A stretch of 64,000 nt of DNA from NCBI GenBank assembly GCA_028023455.1, contig JAQFVV010012535.1, positions 2,296,001-2,360,000 of the forward strand, written 5' to 3'. The notes under the pieces were generated by a model. It saw nothing but the letters and a program-made list of their open reading frames with translations, was not told where the DNA came from and ran no database searches. The first letter of the stretch is position 1, and every line of letters begins with the position of its first letter. Shown here piece after piece: positions 35,467 through 47,544 of the stretch. Position numbers and translations under genes: made by a program. The stretch comes from Epiperipatus broadwayi (taxonomy: Eukaryota > Onychophora > Udeonychophora > Euonychophora > Peripatidae).

Positions 35467-35520
35467 GACCTTGGATGATATAGATATATATAAGGGACCT
35501 TGGATGATATAGATACATTT
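35433..35520 (+). repeat. (AT)n run and 30-bp tandem duplication
   Basis: An AT run of about 30 bp is followed by two copies of a unit starting atataagggaccttggatga and ending tatagata. This flanks the LTR element and obscures its exact target duplication. Confidence 0.75.
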
Positions 35521-35529
35521 GTGACCTTT

Positions 35530-36130
35530 GGAATAGATATCCCTTAAGCAGATACATGATAATAAATGAAGCAGGGTAAATTTAATTAACTATATAGAAT
35601 ATGGCTAAAATAGATGATGGCATAGCTCTTATTTTCATTACTCCTAAATGCTGAAATATCACTCAAAGATAAGAAAGGTGGTACTGAGTTGTGAACATAA
35701 TAGAATAGAATACTCATGATCCCTGAGATAGCCATAGGATAGCATCAATTATTTTAAGTTAATGTAATTTAGTTAATGTTTTTATTTTTAGAATTCTTCA
35801 ATTGTAAAAGAGTAATTATTTCATTATTTAAATGAAATATTATGTTAGTCATTGCTTGTTGTGGGAGTTTTCCTAATTATTATAATAGGATAGTAGCAGG
35901 AGATTTTTCACAATAGCAATGCCATTATAGAGTGTATTTCATATATTTCTCAATGTTAAAACAACTCTCTTGTAATTATCTCTAAAGTCTATCTTATGTT
36001 TTAATATTTAGCAAGTTTCAAACCCTATAAAGAGGCTTATCCTTTACTGTTATTATACTTGATGGTTTCTTATTGAGCTAGTATGGTAGGGGTAAAATAG
36101 AGAGGATAGGGTAAGGTAGAGAGGTCTGTT
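35530..36130. other. Nothing recognised
   Basis: AT-rich sequence without a supported frame or repeat. Confidence 0.4.
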
Positions 36131-36135
36131 GGAAC

Positions 36136-36645
36136 AAAAAGCTTGTTTAGGAGCTATTGGTAAAGTTCCATCTAGTGATCATAAATTGCAAGCTAGAGCA
36201 AGTTATGAAATTTATAACTTGTTTTGTTTATCATAAATGTACCCTTGAAGGTTTTTGCAATGATATATATTGCAGAGGCTTTTACTATATGGTGAAACTG
36301 AACTTATATCAGACCCATATAGCTGTCTAGTTTGTTTGACTGGATTTGAAGATATTTACATATCTGAAAAATTCAAGCTTTCAAACTGATAGAAACTTGT
36401 TTCATAAAATGCTGATTGTAGAGTCAGTATTTAGATCTAGTTTCTGTTCTCCTACCCATCACTGAGGTGAGCCAACTAGCTCAAAAACATAGTCTGGTGG
36501 TTGGAGATAACGAAAGAGATATTGAATTCTGTCTCTTTCTTAGCATTTAAGTAAACAAAAAGCTTGTTTAGGAGCTATTGGTAAAGCTCCATCTAATGAT
36601 CTTAAATTGCAAGCTAGAGCAAGTTACGAAATTTATAATTTGTTT
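36136..36645 (+). repeat. 92-bp direct repeat, 417 bp apart
   Basis: The segment starting aacaaaaagcttgtttagga and ending gaaatttataacttgtt occurs at 36136-36228 and again at 36553-36645 with few changes. The sequence between is unique here. This is either one full unit plus part of a satellite with a 417-bp period, or short terminal direct repeats of an unknown element. The second copy runs into an AT run and then the RTE fragment. Confidence 0.65.
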
Positions 36646-36660
36646 ATTATATATATATAT

Positions 36661-38070
36661 ATCTTCTGAATTGCCCAGGATTTTAAATGAAAAAATGAGA
36701 CATGTAATTAAATTAGCAAGTGAAGAAATATAATTTTTTTTATCAAAATTATATAATAGATATCTAAATGATAAAGATGTATCAGATGATTGGAAGAATA
36801 CAGTATTAATATTTAAAAAATATGCTCAAGAAGATATTAGAAATTACAGACTTATCAGTCTTTTATCAGTTTTATACAAAATTTTTACCAAGATAATTAC
36901 AACTTTTCTATAGAGAAGTTTGGATTTCAACCAACCAAAAGAACAAGCTGGATTTAAAAATGGTTTTAGTACAATAGATTCATATCCAAGTATTGAGAGA
37001 AGTTATAGAAAAGACCAATGAATATGAGTTGTCATTATGCTTTGGATTTGTAGATAATGAAAAGGCATTTGATTCTATAAGCATTTCTTCAATGATTATA
37101 GCATTGGATTATCAAGGTATAGACATGGAATATTGTCATATTCTGAAGAAAATTTATAAAAATGCAACAGCAACAATTAGATTACATAATGATACTAAAA
37201 ATAACATTGAGAAGGGTATATCTCCAAAAAATTTTACAGCAGTGTTGCAAGAAGTATTTTGTGGATTAAAATGAAAAGCTAAAGGAGTAAAAATAAAAGA
37301 TTATTTAAGACATTTTGATTTTGCAGATTATGTTGTTATTTTTGCAAATAATGTTTCAGAGCTTTCAGGAAATGTTGCAAGACTTATCAATGAATGTAAG
37401 AAAGTAGGACTAAAGGTAAATGTTAAAAAGACTAAAGTAATGTTCAATGAATTTTCTCAAAAGATGAAAATAATCTTTGATAAAGATGAATTAAAGAAAG
37501 TTAGCAGTTACAAATATCTTGGTCAGATTATTACTATAGATGGAAACATAATAGATGAAATTAATCATAGAATTAAACTTAGTTGAAGTGCTTTTGGCAG
37601 AAATAACTTGTTATTAAAAGACATTATATCTATGTGTTTGAAAAAGAAATTTTTTAATAAATATGTTTTACCAGTTCTTACTTATGGATCTTAGACTTGA
37701 ATACTTAATTGAAGAGTTATACAGAGACTTCAGACCAGTAAAAGAAGTATGAAGAGATGCATGTTAGGAGTAACTAGAAGAGAATGAAAATGTGATACAT
37801 GGATAAGAGAACAAATAGGTGTTACTGATATCATTGAAAGGATTAAAAGACTAAAGTGGAATTGGGCTGTACATATTGTTAAAAGAAATGATAATAGATG
37901 GACAGTTGAAATATTAAATTGGATTTCAAGAGATCGTAAAAGACCCAGATAGAGACCATATGTGATATGAATGAATGAATTGAGTAGGGATGATGTGGAG
38001 AGGCTGGAGATTGGAGAAGATGGATTGGAGAGATTATCCTGCAGTGAATTGCTAATGATTGATGATAGTG
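36661..38070 (+). pseudogene. RTE LINE fragment, RT to 3' end
   Basis: A 5'-truncated copy of the same family as 17.2-20.4 kb. It starts at SELPRILNE and lacks the KKGKAPGNDG motif through an internal deletion. It continues through DIRNYRLISLLSVLYKIF and a degraded EQAGFKNGFST, then motif A FVDNEKAFDSI. The longest frame is 36993-37274. Motif C at about 37322-37332 reads FADYVVIFA, where the second catalytic Asp is Tyr, so the enzyme would be dead even without the stops. The C-terminal domain follows and the copy ends with a short GAT-like tail at about 38040-38080. The minus-strand frame at 37730-38167 is a shadow. Confidence 0.75.
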
Positions 38071-38089
38071 ATGATTTATATGAACACAC

Positions 38090-39235
38090 GTATATATATA
38101 TAAGATTGAATATATTAAAATATTGCCTTAATTTGAAATAAAAGGTAATACTTTTATTTGGGAACATTTAGTTGATTAAACCAGATTCTTTCAAATATAA
38201 CTTTCAACAATTTCAAATAAATCTCATTTATGTGTGCAGAAACGGCTGAAATTAAATCTCATTTATGTCGAGGAAAGATGGCTAAAGGATCTTTTTTTTT
38301 TTTTTTATAATGTCAAGTTATCTGAGTAGAAAAATTGAATTTCAATTAAATTTATTTTAGTTAGCTATCATTTGTGAAAAAAAAAAAGTCGAATTCATTT
38401 TAGATTTTTAATTTAATAAACAAATAAATAAAGGTAATCAATGTTTATCGTCTAATGTTTGTTTCTGCCTATAAATGGTTATAAATATTTCATAAATATT
38501 TTTTGGACAAGCCGATACTAGTCAATAAATTTAGGTAATAATTTTTAAAATTTAACATATAATAAATATATTTAATACAATAACTGTATATTTACTGTAA
38601 AACAACGTATATATTTTAAAAATAAACAATGCAAATAATTTCTCAAGTCTTCAAATTAAATAATATTTCCATTTATATATATTTTCAACAAATATTTTAA
38701 ATTAAAAATTAAAGAAGCACAAACTTTGCTAAAACAAAATATAGATTAAATAAAAAATACTCGATGGTTTGATATTGGGAATTCACATGAAATAAATACA
38801 ACAACACTGCACTAAATCTCTCAGGTAAAACTATTAATTTGAGTTACATGAAAATGAAATATAATCAAAACATAATGTAACTATAGTCACATAAGGTGCA
38901 TCTTAGTAATTTTTATAATCATCAACTGAAAACTTTGTACAGGTTAAATATCTTTTGATCTTTCTCCACAGAGATCTGTCATAGAGATCAGTTTTTACCA
39001 TAAAGATCTAGTAAAGGTTTTTGGCTTATCAAACAACTTTAAAGCAAGTTTTGTCTGAAAATGCTTCTAAATTTTGGACATCTAATGGCATATTGATCTT
39101 GTTCTTCAATTATTGCTTTTTCTTGCTTTGTGACAGACATTTTTTATTAAAATCTTATAATTTTTATAGCAAAGCTAGCAATCCCAAATATGATTATGTG
39201 AATTATATGTTGATCATAGTATTGTTTTTTTAAAG
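38090..39235. other. Nothing recognised
   Basis: AT-rich; aaatctcatttatgt is repeated twice within about 45 bp near 38218-38270. The frame at 39021-39233 has no recognisable domain. Confidence 0.4.
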
Positions 39236-39239
39236 AAGT

Positions 39240-39378
39240 TAACACACCGAATATGAACCAATACACATAACCACATATATGTGACACAAATAAATGATCT
39301 CCAATGTATGTATTTGTACTGAACCAGCACTCATCAGTTGATCCAGATCATTGTCTTCTACTCATATATATATATATT
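39240..39378 (-). repeat. Hammerhead-bearing repeat copy
   Basis: On the minus strand the order is AT microsatellite, hammerhead motif, GTGTCACATATATGTGGTTA, then ATTGGTTCATATTCGGTG, matching the layout of the 42.6 kb copies (microsatellite, motif, TTTCACATG...GTGGTCATG). It is a single unit. Confidence 0.6.
39294..39351 (-). ncRNA. Type I hammerhead, one core base missing
   Basis: Core CTGATGA is intact, and stem II GTGCT-GGTTC-AGTAC is fully paired (one G-T). Outer stem I ATGATC/GATCAT is perfect, and inner stem I TCAA/TTGG has one G-U pair. The GAAA box reads AAA directly after stem II, so the conserved G is gone. Predicted inactive although its helices are the best preserved of the degenerate copies. 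Confidence 0.65.
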
Positions 39379-39599
39379 GTAACCAGTTGGATTACATAGT
39401 CCACACTAATATTGTGTGTGTGCATAAATATATATATATAAAGTTGAAAGGAAAACTAGAAATAAACACAGACAAAAATTATAGTAGATATTTTCTACAT
39501 TCATTGAAATAAAAATAAATAAATAAATAATAACACTGATTTTAAATATTGTTTTATAAATTAAACTTTTAAAAGGTCTGAATAAATATATATATATTG

Positions 39600-39790
<191 letters not shown>

Positions 39791-39799
39791 TGATTGTGA

Positions 39800-42150
39800 A
39801 ATGTAAAAACACAATACTTGTTTTTGAAATTTTTTTTAATTAATTAAAACGTATGTTTTCAAATGGATTAGAGAGATAAAAATAAAAACTCTGTTTTCAA
39901 TCAAGGTGTTATTATCATCTTAGATGATTCTATAAAAGGGCTGATAACAAAATTAGCTCCAGTCTGGATAGTAATTTTTAAAGGAAAGAGTCTGGATAAT
40001 AATTTTTGTAGGAACAGTCAGCTGAAAAGTTGGTTACAATATTTTGTTGTAACTTGATAAAGTGCAGCAGTTGGTTTTAGCTGACCATACAATTTGCAGA
40101 ATAGCTACCAAAAACTGATGTAGCTGAAGACAAGATAGTAGTCTATTTTCCTTAGCAGGAGTTTGAATTCACATGGAGAAAATGACCCACTTTTTTATGC
40201 TGAAATTCATAGCCTTAAATGAGGAGAGGACAGTTGCTGGCCTGAAATTTATTAAACCAAGACAGTTGCCTGCCTGGAACAGTTCTACACAGATAGGAGA
40301 CCAACTATGGACCAACATTATACATGGATTATCCTTTTTCCTGATGATGATGATCCCTGAAACGAAACTTACCAGAGAACCCAAGCTTGCTGAAGAAGCA
40401 ATTATATATATATGCTGTAGTATCTAAAGGCAGAGAAGAACAGATAAAAATATATACAGCTGTGGTGAGTAAAGTTATATATGATAACAAAATTTTAAAT
40501 AATTTATTTAGTAAAATTACATTTTGAAAGTGATGTGTGAATTTGTACTTTTTATGCTTATGGTAGGTAGGTGTATAGTTGAACAGGGCTGTCTGGATGC
40601 AGTGTGTTCATGATGCTCCAAAGTATAGGCTCAACATTGTCTAGACCTAGATGTTGAGCTCCCAGAGTAGTACAGCAGTGAATATATATAGGCCGAATGA
40701 ATAGGCCTTGGTTTCATGAATAGATCTCATTTATACCCCTAAGTCTCACAGAGATGAGCAGAGTTGGCTCAATGCCTTTTATTTTTTTTCTGGATACTAC
40801 TCTTTGAGGATGATCTGTCTAGGTACTTAGAAGGGGCAGTGCTTAAAAATGAGGTATTTTCTCACTAAGTCATGGAGTATTTGACACTTGATAGTCCATG
40901 CTTGGCTATCTACTTATCATGGCATGGGGAGCTGCTGTTCACATATTGACTTTTCCTACCTCACCTTGCCTACTTCATCAGCATTAACTCACCAAGCAGA
41001 AAGACGTCTTAAAATTTATATATTTTTTATTCTATAAAACTATATTAGTTTAAAATTGTTTATTAAAGAAGAAAAAACTGTTAAAAGTTATATTTCTAAT
41101 TTAGAAAAAAAAAGTACAAAGTTATAATTAATAGTCAAGAAAAAGATTTCCAAAAATCTTTTAAACTAGGAAAAAGAAAGACATTTTAAATCAATTAACT
41201 GTCAAAAATTTGATAGTTCTTATTTTAAAGAAAAAGTCTATACTCAGCAAGGAGATTAAATTGCAAAAATAATCTTTCATAATTTTATTGTGATAAATAC
41301 AAATGTTATGTAGATAAATTAATGTTTTGCACGTCTGTGCAAATTATATATATGTGTTTCAGTAAACCTAGTATGTAAAATGTATTTCATTTAACTAAAA
41401 CTTTAATAATTTATTGTATTTTATATAATTTAAGATTTTGATAATTATTTTGTAACAAGTCAAATATGTTTAGAAAATTCACGCACATGCACATATGTGT
41501 GCATATATATGTCAATTGTATTGTAAATAACAATATGTGTCAGATAGACATTTATATGTAAATTTTTGATCATTTTTTAAAATTAAATGTAAATTAAAAC
41601 ATGTTTATTTTGTATCAAGCCACATGCCTGTGTGCTGAATGGGTTTTAAGTAAACCTAATTTATTAATCATGTAAATCAATGTAAAAATTTTAGTGTGTA
41701 TATAATTATGTATACTTTTCAAAATCAGAATTCTTATAAGACCTTAATAGTTTTTTTATTGTTATTAATAAACTTATTTAATTGTTAAAAATTGTTTCCA
41801 TCATCTCTTGGTCACATACAGTAATAGAGCTTATGTTCTCTGACCTAGATTTGCGCACGGGATGAATATATAAATGGGGATATTTATTTAGTGCTTTTGG
41901 GGCATCCAGTGATGATCAATCATCATCCTGGTTGGTGCATAAGATTATATTCTTTAAAACCCATGCACTATCTTTTATTTTATTTTAGTCTTATTTAAAA
42001 GTTAAGTTTATAGTTGGCCAGTACAAGTGGCATGAGCATCGATGATGATCAGCATGTTTTTATGTCCTAGCATTATTGTTTCAATTTCTGATTATTGTGT
42101 ATTTTAATGGATGGGCACTAATCTGGTGCATGCAAGCTATGTTTAAATAA
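39800..42150. other. Region with no supported gene
   Basis: The interval 40150-40440 stays open on both strands (84 and 71 codons) but I recognise no domain. The interval 40550-41010 is clearly less AT-rich than its surroundings and may be a diverged element or an old exon; no frame supports either. The rest is AT-rich. Confidence 0.4.
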
Positions 42151-42157
42151 TTGCCCA

Positions 42158-42235
42158 AGGTGGCAATGGCTCAATAGTTAGCCTGGTCTACAGAAGATCC
42201 ATTTCCGATCCAGTTCAAACTTTTTTTGATAGCCC
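42158..42235 (+). repeat. tRNA-like SINE head candidate
   Basis: An A-box-like TGGCTCAATAGTTAGC and, about 40 bp on, a B-box-like GATCCAGTTCAAAC sit at pol III spacing. The remainder of a cloverleaf is unclear. No second copy is seen in the window. Confidence 0.35.
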
Positions 42236-42323
42236 CCATCCCATTACAATATATATATATAATTATGCTTTGTTTATATTAAAATAGCAAATCTTCAAAC
42301 TTTAAAAACAGTTTTCAATCAAC

Positions 42324-42486
42324 TCCCTCCAATTCTTCAGCCATCCATATGATTAAAAATCTGTTGATGGAATGCCCAAATCCCTTGTTGATGCCAATAT
42401 TATTGTCATGCCCATTTGACCCTAAGTACTTAAGGCATTCCATCATCAGATTTTCAATGGTATGGATGGCTGAAAAATTGGAGGGT
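42324..42486. mobile_element. Hairpin repeat, about 160 bp
   Basis: The left arm (42324-42376: ccctccaattcttcagccat then aaatctgttgatggaatgcc) and right arm (42434-42486: ggcattccatcatcagattt, then atggctgaaaaattggaggg) are inverted copies. The left arm plus loop recurs at 1180-1320 near the first hammerhead pair. Confidence 0.6.
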
Positions 42487-42570
42487 AGAATAGAGTGAAG
42501 CCTTTTCTTTAAAGTTAAAGATTTTCTATCTTAATATAAACCAATTGCTGCTTATATATGTGTGTGAGAG

Positions 42571-42620
42571 ATGATGATTGGGACCAAGTGATGAATGCTG
42601 GTCAGTACAAAATACATTTA
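42571..42620 (+). ncRNA. Degenerate hammerhead, first copy
   Basis: It reads CCAA, GTGATGA (core C changed to G), ATGCTGGTCAGTA for stem II, CAAA in place of GAAA and TACATTTA, then diverges before the TTGG strand. Not expected to cleave. Confidence 0.45.
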
Positions 42621-42654
42621 ATAAACCAATCACTGCTTATATATGTGTGTGGGA

Positions 42655-42717
42655 GATGATGATTGGGACCAAATGATGAATGCTGGTCAGTACAAAATAC
42701 ATATATTGGATATCATT
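42655..42717 (+). ncRNA. Degenerate hammerhead, second copy
   Basis: Stem I CCAA/TTGG and outer TGAT/ATCA are kept, with stem III region TACATATA. The core reads ATGATGA and CAAA instead of CTGATGA and GAAA. Not expected to cleave. Confidence 0.5.
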
Positions 42718-43311
42718 TATCTTTTTCACATGTGTGTGGTCATGTGTGTTGGTTATATGACATAGAGTGAATAGCTGAAGAATGCTTGGAAGTCTGTGTT
42801 CAAATCTTCTATAATTATATCTAAACTCCATGTAAACGAATTATGCTTGTATTCAAATTGTAACATACACATATATGGGTTACATAAAACATTTAAAAAA
42901 ACATCAGGAAAAAATATATAAATATATATTTTTAATAATAAATGAAAAAATACTGTCAGTTTAATAAATAAAAGCAAAGATATTTTTAAAATAAATAAAA
43001 GTCTGTTAGGAAATAGACAAAAGCTACTCTAATCTCAAATTAATAAATAAAGTTAAGATAATTTAGAAAAAGGAAAAATATAATTAAAGCATATTGTAAT
43101 GTAAGAATATTTAGATTTATTATTTTAAAACTATAGCTTAGCTACTCTTTTAACTAAAAGAAAAAAATATTCCAAAATGTTACAATGGAGATAAAGATAA
43201 AAGAAACTAAATTGTAACTTTAAAGAATAATGTAAATGATTGTACACATTTATTATTGAAAACTATTTGATTAGAAAAATTACAATCTAATCAGAGATCA
43301 AAATAATTTTG

Positions 43312-43376
43312 TAAATTGTCTAATTGGAAAGGAATTAAGTTTTACTGGACTTCTTTCCAACTGATTAGATAATATT
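43312..43376. repeat. Short hairpin
   Basis: ttgtctaattggaaaggaa pairs imperfectly with ttctttccaactgattagat, with a loop of about 20 bp. It could be the remnant of a small MITE. Confidence 0.35.
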
Positions 43377-43609
43377 ATAACTAATGTTGTAATTAAGAAA
43401 AAAAAAGAGTTAATTAATTATAAAAGGAATTTGAAATTAATTACATGGGTGACCCCAGATAATGAGTTTGTGAAGAATATACAAGCTATTAAATTTCTAT
43501 TGTATTTAGTGGAATGTGACTGATGAATTCTGCTGTTAAAATTTAGTTATCAATTTAGTATCATTTCAATTTGCTAATATTAAATGTAATATGCTGTACT
43601 CATTCTACT

Positions 43610-43865
43610 GCTAGCTAGCTATAATAATCTTGCTGATTCCTTCATCAAGAACAAACAGTTCATCCATCAGCAATATGCAGATATTTACAAAGATGTCTTA
43701 ACATCATCATGCACTATTAAGTTTACCAAGGCTGTTCATTCAGCATTTACCACCCAGTTCTTTCACATTTGACTGCCTGAAATGTAATAATTATCCTTGA
43801 CCACCATTGCTGAGATACCTACTTATTATTATGACCAAACCAGCCCAAGATACATGCTGCCCTAA
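43610..43865 (+). pseudogene. Unidentified coding relic
   Basis: This is less AT-rich than its flanks. One plus frame reads LADSFIKNKQFIHQQYADIY, then KDVLTSSCTIKFTKAVHSAF and TTQFFHI before stops, resuming with LSLTTIAEIPTYYYD. The residue mix looks like real protein and not translated noise. I do not recognise the family; a transposon-encoded protein is the likely source. Confidence 0.35.
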
Positions 43866-44869
43866 AAAGAAAAAAACAACAAGCTGTTAAAAAAGCCAAG
43901 GATGTCAGCCATAAACTCAAGCATCTTTCAGGAAGGCAGGAGTACACTCCAAAAAAAAAAACTATAACAAAACCTAGGTAAAGATAAATGACAATTTAAA
44001 TTCTAGACAGATTTTGTTCTCTTTATAAACTTTCATAAAACTAAAAGTAATGGAATTCTGATTCCCTATTTAGAAATGGGCTGATATATATTAAATAATT
44101 TTATAATTAGTGTAATTTAGTTTGTTTATTTTTGATTATTGTTATGTTTGTTAAAACATGCTGTTTTAAGTTGTTAATTTGTTTGATTCTCTCTCTCCAT
44201 ATCTCATCATACAATATTAATGAAGATAAAATTGTGTCAATTATATATGTGTGTTTAAAATACATTCTAGGGTAGCTTGAGTCATATCAGTTTCTGGCTC
44301 TTTGTGCTAATCAGGGAATTAAGCACTTGGGGCATTTTAAAACCTTCTTTTGTTGATAGTCCAGTTTTAGCTAGATGGTGCCTGAGGATTTATCTTCAAT
44401 ATAAATAAAAGTATCTACAGAAGATATCTTTGCTTCTTGCAATTATGAATGAGTGCAATGGTCTTGAAAGGTGATCATGGGTTGTATATTTATATACTAT
44501 TTCAGTCAGTCTGACCATTGGTATGATTAATGTGTAAAAAAACTAACCATATTGACTCCTCTGCTTGTACAACAGTACTTCAAATTTATGTAAGTTATTA
44601 TTATTGTTAAAATTTAAATCATAAATAAAAATAGTAATTCATCACAAATTTATTCTCTCAATTTGGGCATGAGAACATTTCATTTATAAATGTCAATCTA
44701 AATTAGGACATAGAGATTGTTATTAATGTCATCCAACATGTGTGTTCAAATAGCCTCATTCTAATTGTATCAAACTAAATATTCAATCGAGTAATTATAT
44801 AATTGTCATCTTAAAAATAACATTGTTTATTAGATAAAAAATAATAATAAAGTAAAAATTGATAATTTG

Positions 44870-46260
44870 GTGAGAGATTGAAAATGGAGAAAACAGCCAA
44901 CACTAAAATAACTAAAATAATTAAAAGAAAAGGTAAAATTAAAATAAGTAAATGAGGTAGAATTTTAAAAAAGTAGAAGTATAAAAACAGTAATGGTAGG
45001 AATCATAAATAAGCAGACAGATAATGTTAGAGGATGGAGTGGAAGATCAGATGAACAGCAATTAAATGAAAAAAAGAAAAAGAAAAGATAGTAAAAGCAT
45101 ACTATTAAAAATAAATTAATAAAAAAACAAGGTACCTATTATCATTAAAGAAGCATAACAAAATTACACAGGGTAAGTGATACCTAGAAAAAGAGTTAAA
45201 ATGGGAGGTCAAGATAAAGAATTTAAAAATGTTCCCATTGAGGAGCAACAATAAAATAAAACTGAAAAAAAAAGGAAGTCTCAAATAAGCTAGGAACAGA
45301 GACATCATGATTATGATAACTAAAATGTTTAAAGAACTCCCAAAATGAAAAGCCGAAAAATCAAAATAATGAAACAAACATAAAATTACAAAGTCAAGCT
45401 GAATTCTTGAAAAATTAGAGCATCAAATTAAATCAGAATATGAAGGAAGAAATTAGAAAAGAATAAGTGAGAATATGAAGCATGTGGAAAATCAATTAAA
45501 ACAGCATACCAAGAAATTGAAAAAATCAAACTAGTGAAGAAAGAAAAAATAAAGCTGCTACAGGAAGTAGGATCAGGTAATAAGTTAGAAAATGAAAGAA
45601 TAGTAGAGAATATGAATAGACAAGATAGATTTTAAAAATAGGAAAAATAAAATGCTTAGAGAAATTGGCAAGATAAACATTCATAATTATGTGCAGGAGA
45701 GCATAAATATAAGCACACATATACAGAACAATAACCCTGAAATAGTTAATCATTATGAGAATATTTTTCAGGACATGTAGGTGAAGCTCCCACATAACAT
45801 TTAAGTAGTCTGGAAATATATTTCACATTGAATCAGCTTTATAAAGGACCATGATCATGATTGCATGCAGCCATCTGCAAGAATAATGGGACTCCCTATT
45901 CAAAAAATGTATCACTTTTAAAGAATATAAGTAAGCTTTACTAGATAGCTACTGGATTGAGGAATCTCAAGAGAATGTAAAATTCCAGGTGTTGCATGAT
46001 AAATATGACCTGGTGAGCTTTTCACTCCATTCTTCTGTAGGCAGATAGCAAAATTGCATGCATTAATGGCCAGTCTACTATCTGAACAACAAATTATTAG
46101 GATAGTACAGCATAATTTCCCTCATAATGTTGATCAAATGCTCATCAAAATGGATAGTTGAGCAAATCACCAAATTACAAATTGCTTTTGATAGTACCAG
46201 ACCTGCTTACAAGGCTAATGATCAGGGATTTAAACACTAACAAAAAACTGACAATAAATG
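44870..46260 (+). other. Purine-biased stretch, possible gag-like relic
   Basis: From 44870 to about 45780 the plus strand is A/G-biased with lysine- and glutamate-rich short frames, as in a decayed coiled-coil protein. At about 46055-46155 a frame reads LMASLLSEQQIIRIVQHNFP, then HNVDQMLIKM, which resembles part of an LTR-element capsid region. Stops are frequent. The assignment is tentative. Confidence 0.25.
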
Positions 46261-46269
46261 TCACACTAT

Positions 46270-47440
46270 TTACAAAGTTACTTTAAGAACATTTTTGGAA
46301 TCACTAAAAATGTTTTTTTCATGAAATTTAGTAAGATTTATAATTATTTTTACACTGTATTTGTGTAATATTTATTAAAAATCAGAAGTATACATTATTA
46401 CACTGAATTTTATACATATATATTTTATTGTTAAAAATAGAAGATAATAATTTTTGTTGTAATGTTAAGAAAGAAAACCTTGGCATTCCAATCAGCCTAT
46501 CTTATGAAAATTATAGTAATTGTCATTGCCATTAAAATAATTTGAAATATTCTAAAAATTAGAGAACAATTTTAATATTTTAAAGCTAAATTTGATAGAT
46601 TTGTCAGAGATTAATATTTTTTCACTTGCATTTTAAAAACAAATTTCAATTAAAAAAGATTTTGTTTATTTTCTGAGGTTACTCTGCTCTGCCATGTTTT
46701 CAATGATGAAGGATCTTTTGTTATCATTAAACCCTCATTTTTTCAAAATTTGCAAAGTTCATATATAAATTTTTAGATTTCTTTTCCATCTGCAAATATA
46801 TATTTTTGCCAAATCAAGATCACTTTATGAATTCTGATATAGAACAATATTTTTATACTAAAATTAAAATTTCAAAGCTTACAAAAAATCGCACCAGAGG
46901 GAATAATTAAATCTAAAGGAGAATGAGAGAGTTAAATACTGTTATAAATATTTTTTTAATTACCTAAATGTGTGCATACACATACTTTTTATTCATACAT
47001 GTATATAAGTGAAATATATATTTATAATAAGCTGAAATAAATAAGTATAATCTTAGCAATCACAAACTTTTCTTTAAGTGTCATTAAAATAAGTGGGACT
47101 TATGTATTAATCTGATGGGTAGTGAAAGTTGCTAGCACAAACAAATGTATATATAAAGACGGAATTAAACACATTTACAATCTTTTAAAAAGTAAATAAA
47201 TAAATTTTGTAAGTGAATATTAGAAAGTGTTCAGATGAGGAAAAAGTTATTAGTTAAAATATTGGTTTCACTGCTAATTGTACGCCAAACAATGGCGTTA
47301 TTTTGTTCAGAATTGTCGAAAGAGAACATCCATTTATAATGGAACGTGGTTTGAGATAAGAAATTTCAGCCCACAGCAGTGATGCTAAGAAACTTTTGTA
47401 AATGGACAGCATTGCATGGTTAAATATATGTATATTATTA
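46270..47440. other. Nothing recognised
   Basis: AT-rich. The minus frame at 47254-47523 is antisense to the SINE and is not a gene. Confidence 0.4.
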
Positions 47441-47444
47441 TCAA

Positions 47445-47538
47445 GTGTTGGTGGCCTGGCGCTTAGCATAGCTGCCTCCAAGCAGCTGGCCCGGGTTCGC
47501 TTCCCGGTCAACGCATTTGACATATGAGAAAAAAAAAT
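47445..47538 (+). mobile_element. tRNA-Gly-derived short SINE, copy 2
   Basis: The best preserved copy. It runs TGTTGGTGGCCTGGCGCTTA, GCATAGCTGCC, then TCCAAGCAGCTGGCCCGG, B box GGGTTCGCTTCCC, and acceptor strand GTCAACGCA pairing with the 5' GTGTTGG (one G-T pair), followed by TTTGACATATGAG and an A run. The cloverleaf of tRNA-Gly(TCC) is nearly complete, but the anticodon loop has lost one base and the TTGACATATG-A(n) tail marks it as a retroposon. Confidence 0.75.
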
Positions 47539-47544
47539 TATATT

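Larger units (their letters stand above)
42537..42760 (+). repeat. Tandem duplication of hammerhead repeat
   Basis: A unit of about 95 bp (starting ccaattgctgcttatatatg) is duplicated at 42537-42631 and 42628-42720. Each copy carries a hammerhead motif, and the second continues into the usual downstream part ctttttcacatg...gtggtcatgtgtgttggtta. Confidence 0.6.

Noticed and set aside
40169-40427. Overlapping open frames on both strands
   Set aside because: No recognisable domain, no promoter or splice context, and both strands being open suggests composition.
47445-47520. Functional tRNA-Gly gene
   Set aside because: The anticodon loop is one base short and the sequence continues into the same non-tRNA linker and A tail as two other copies, so it is a SINE.
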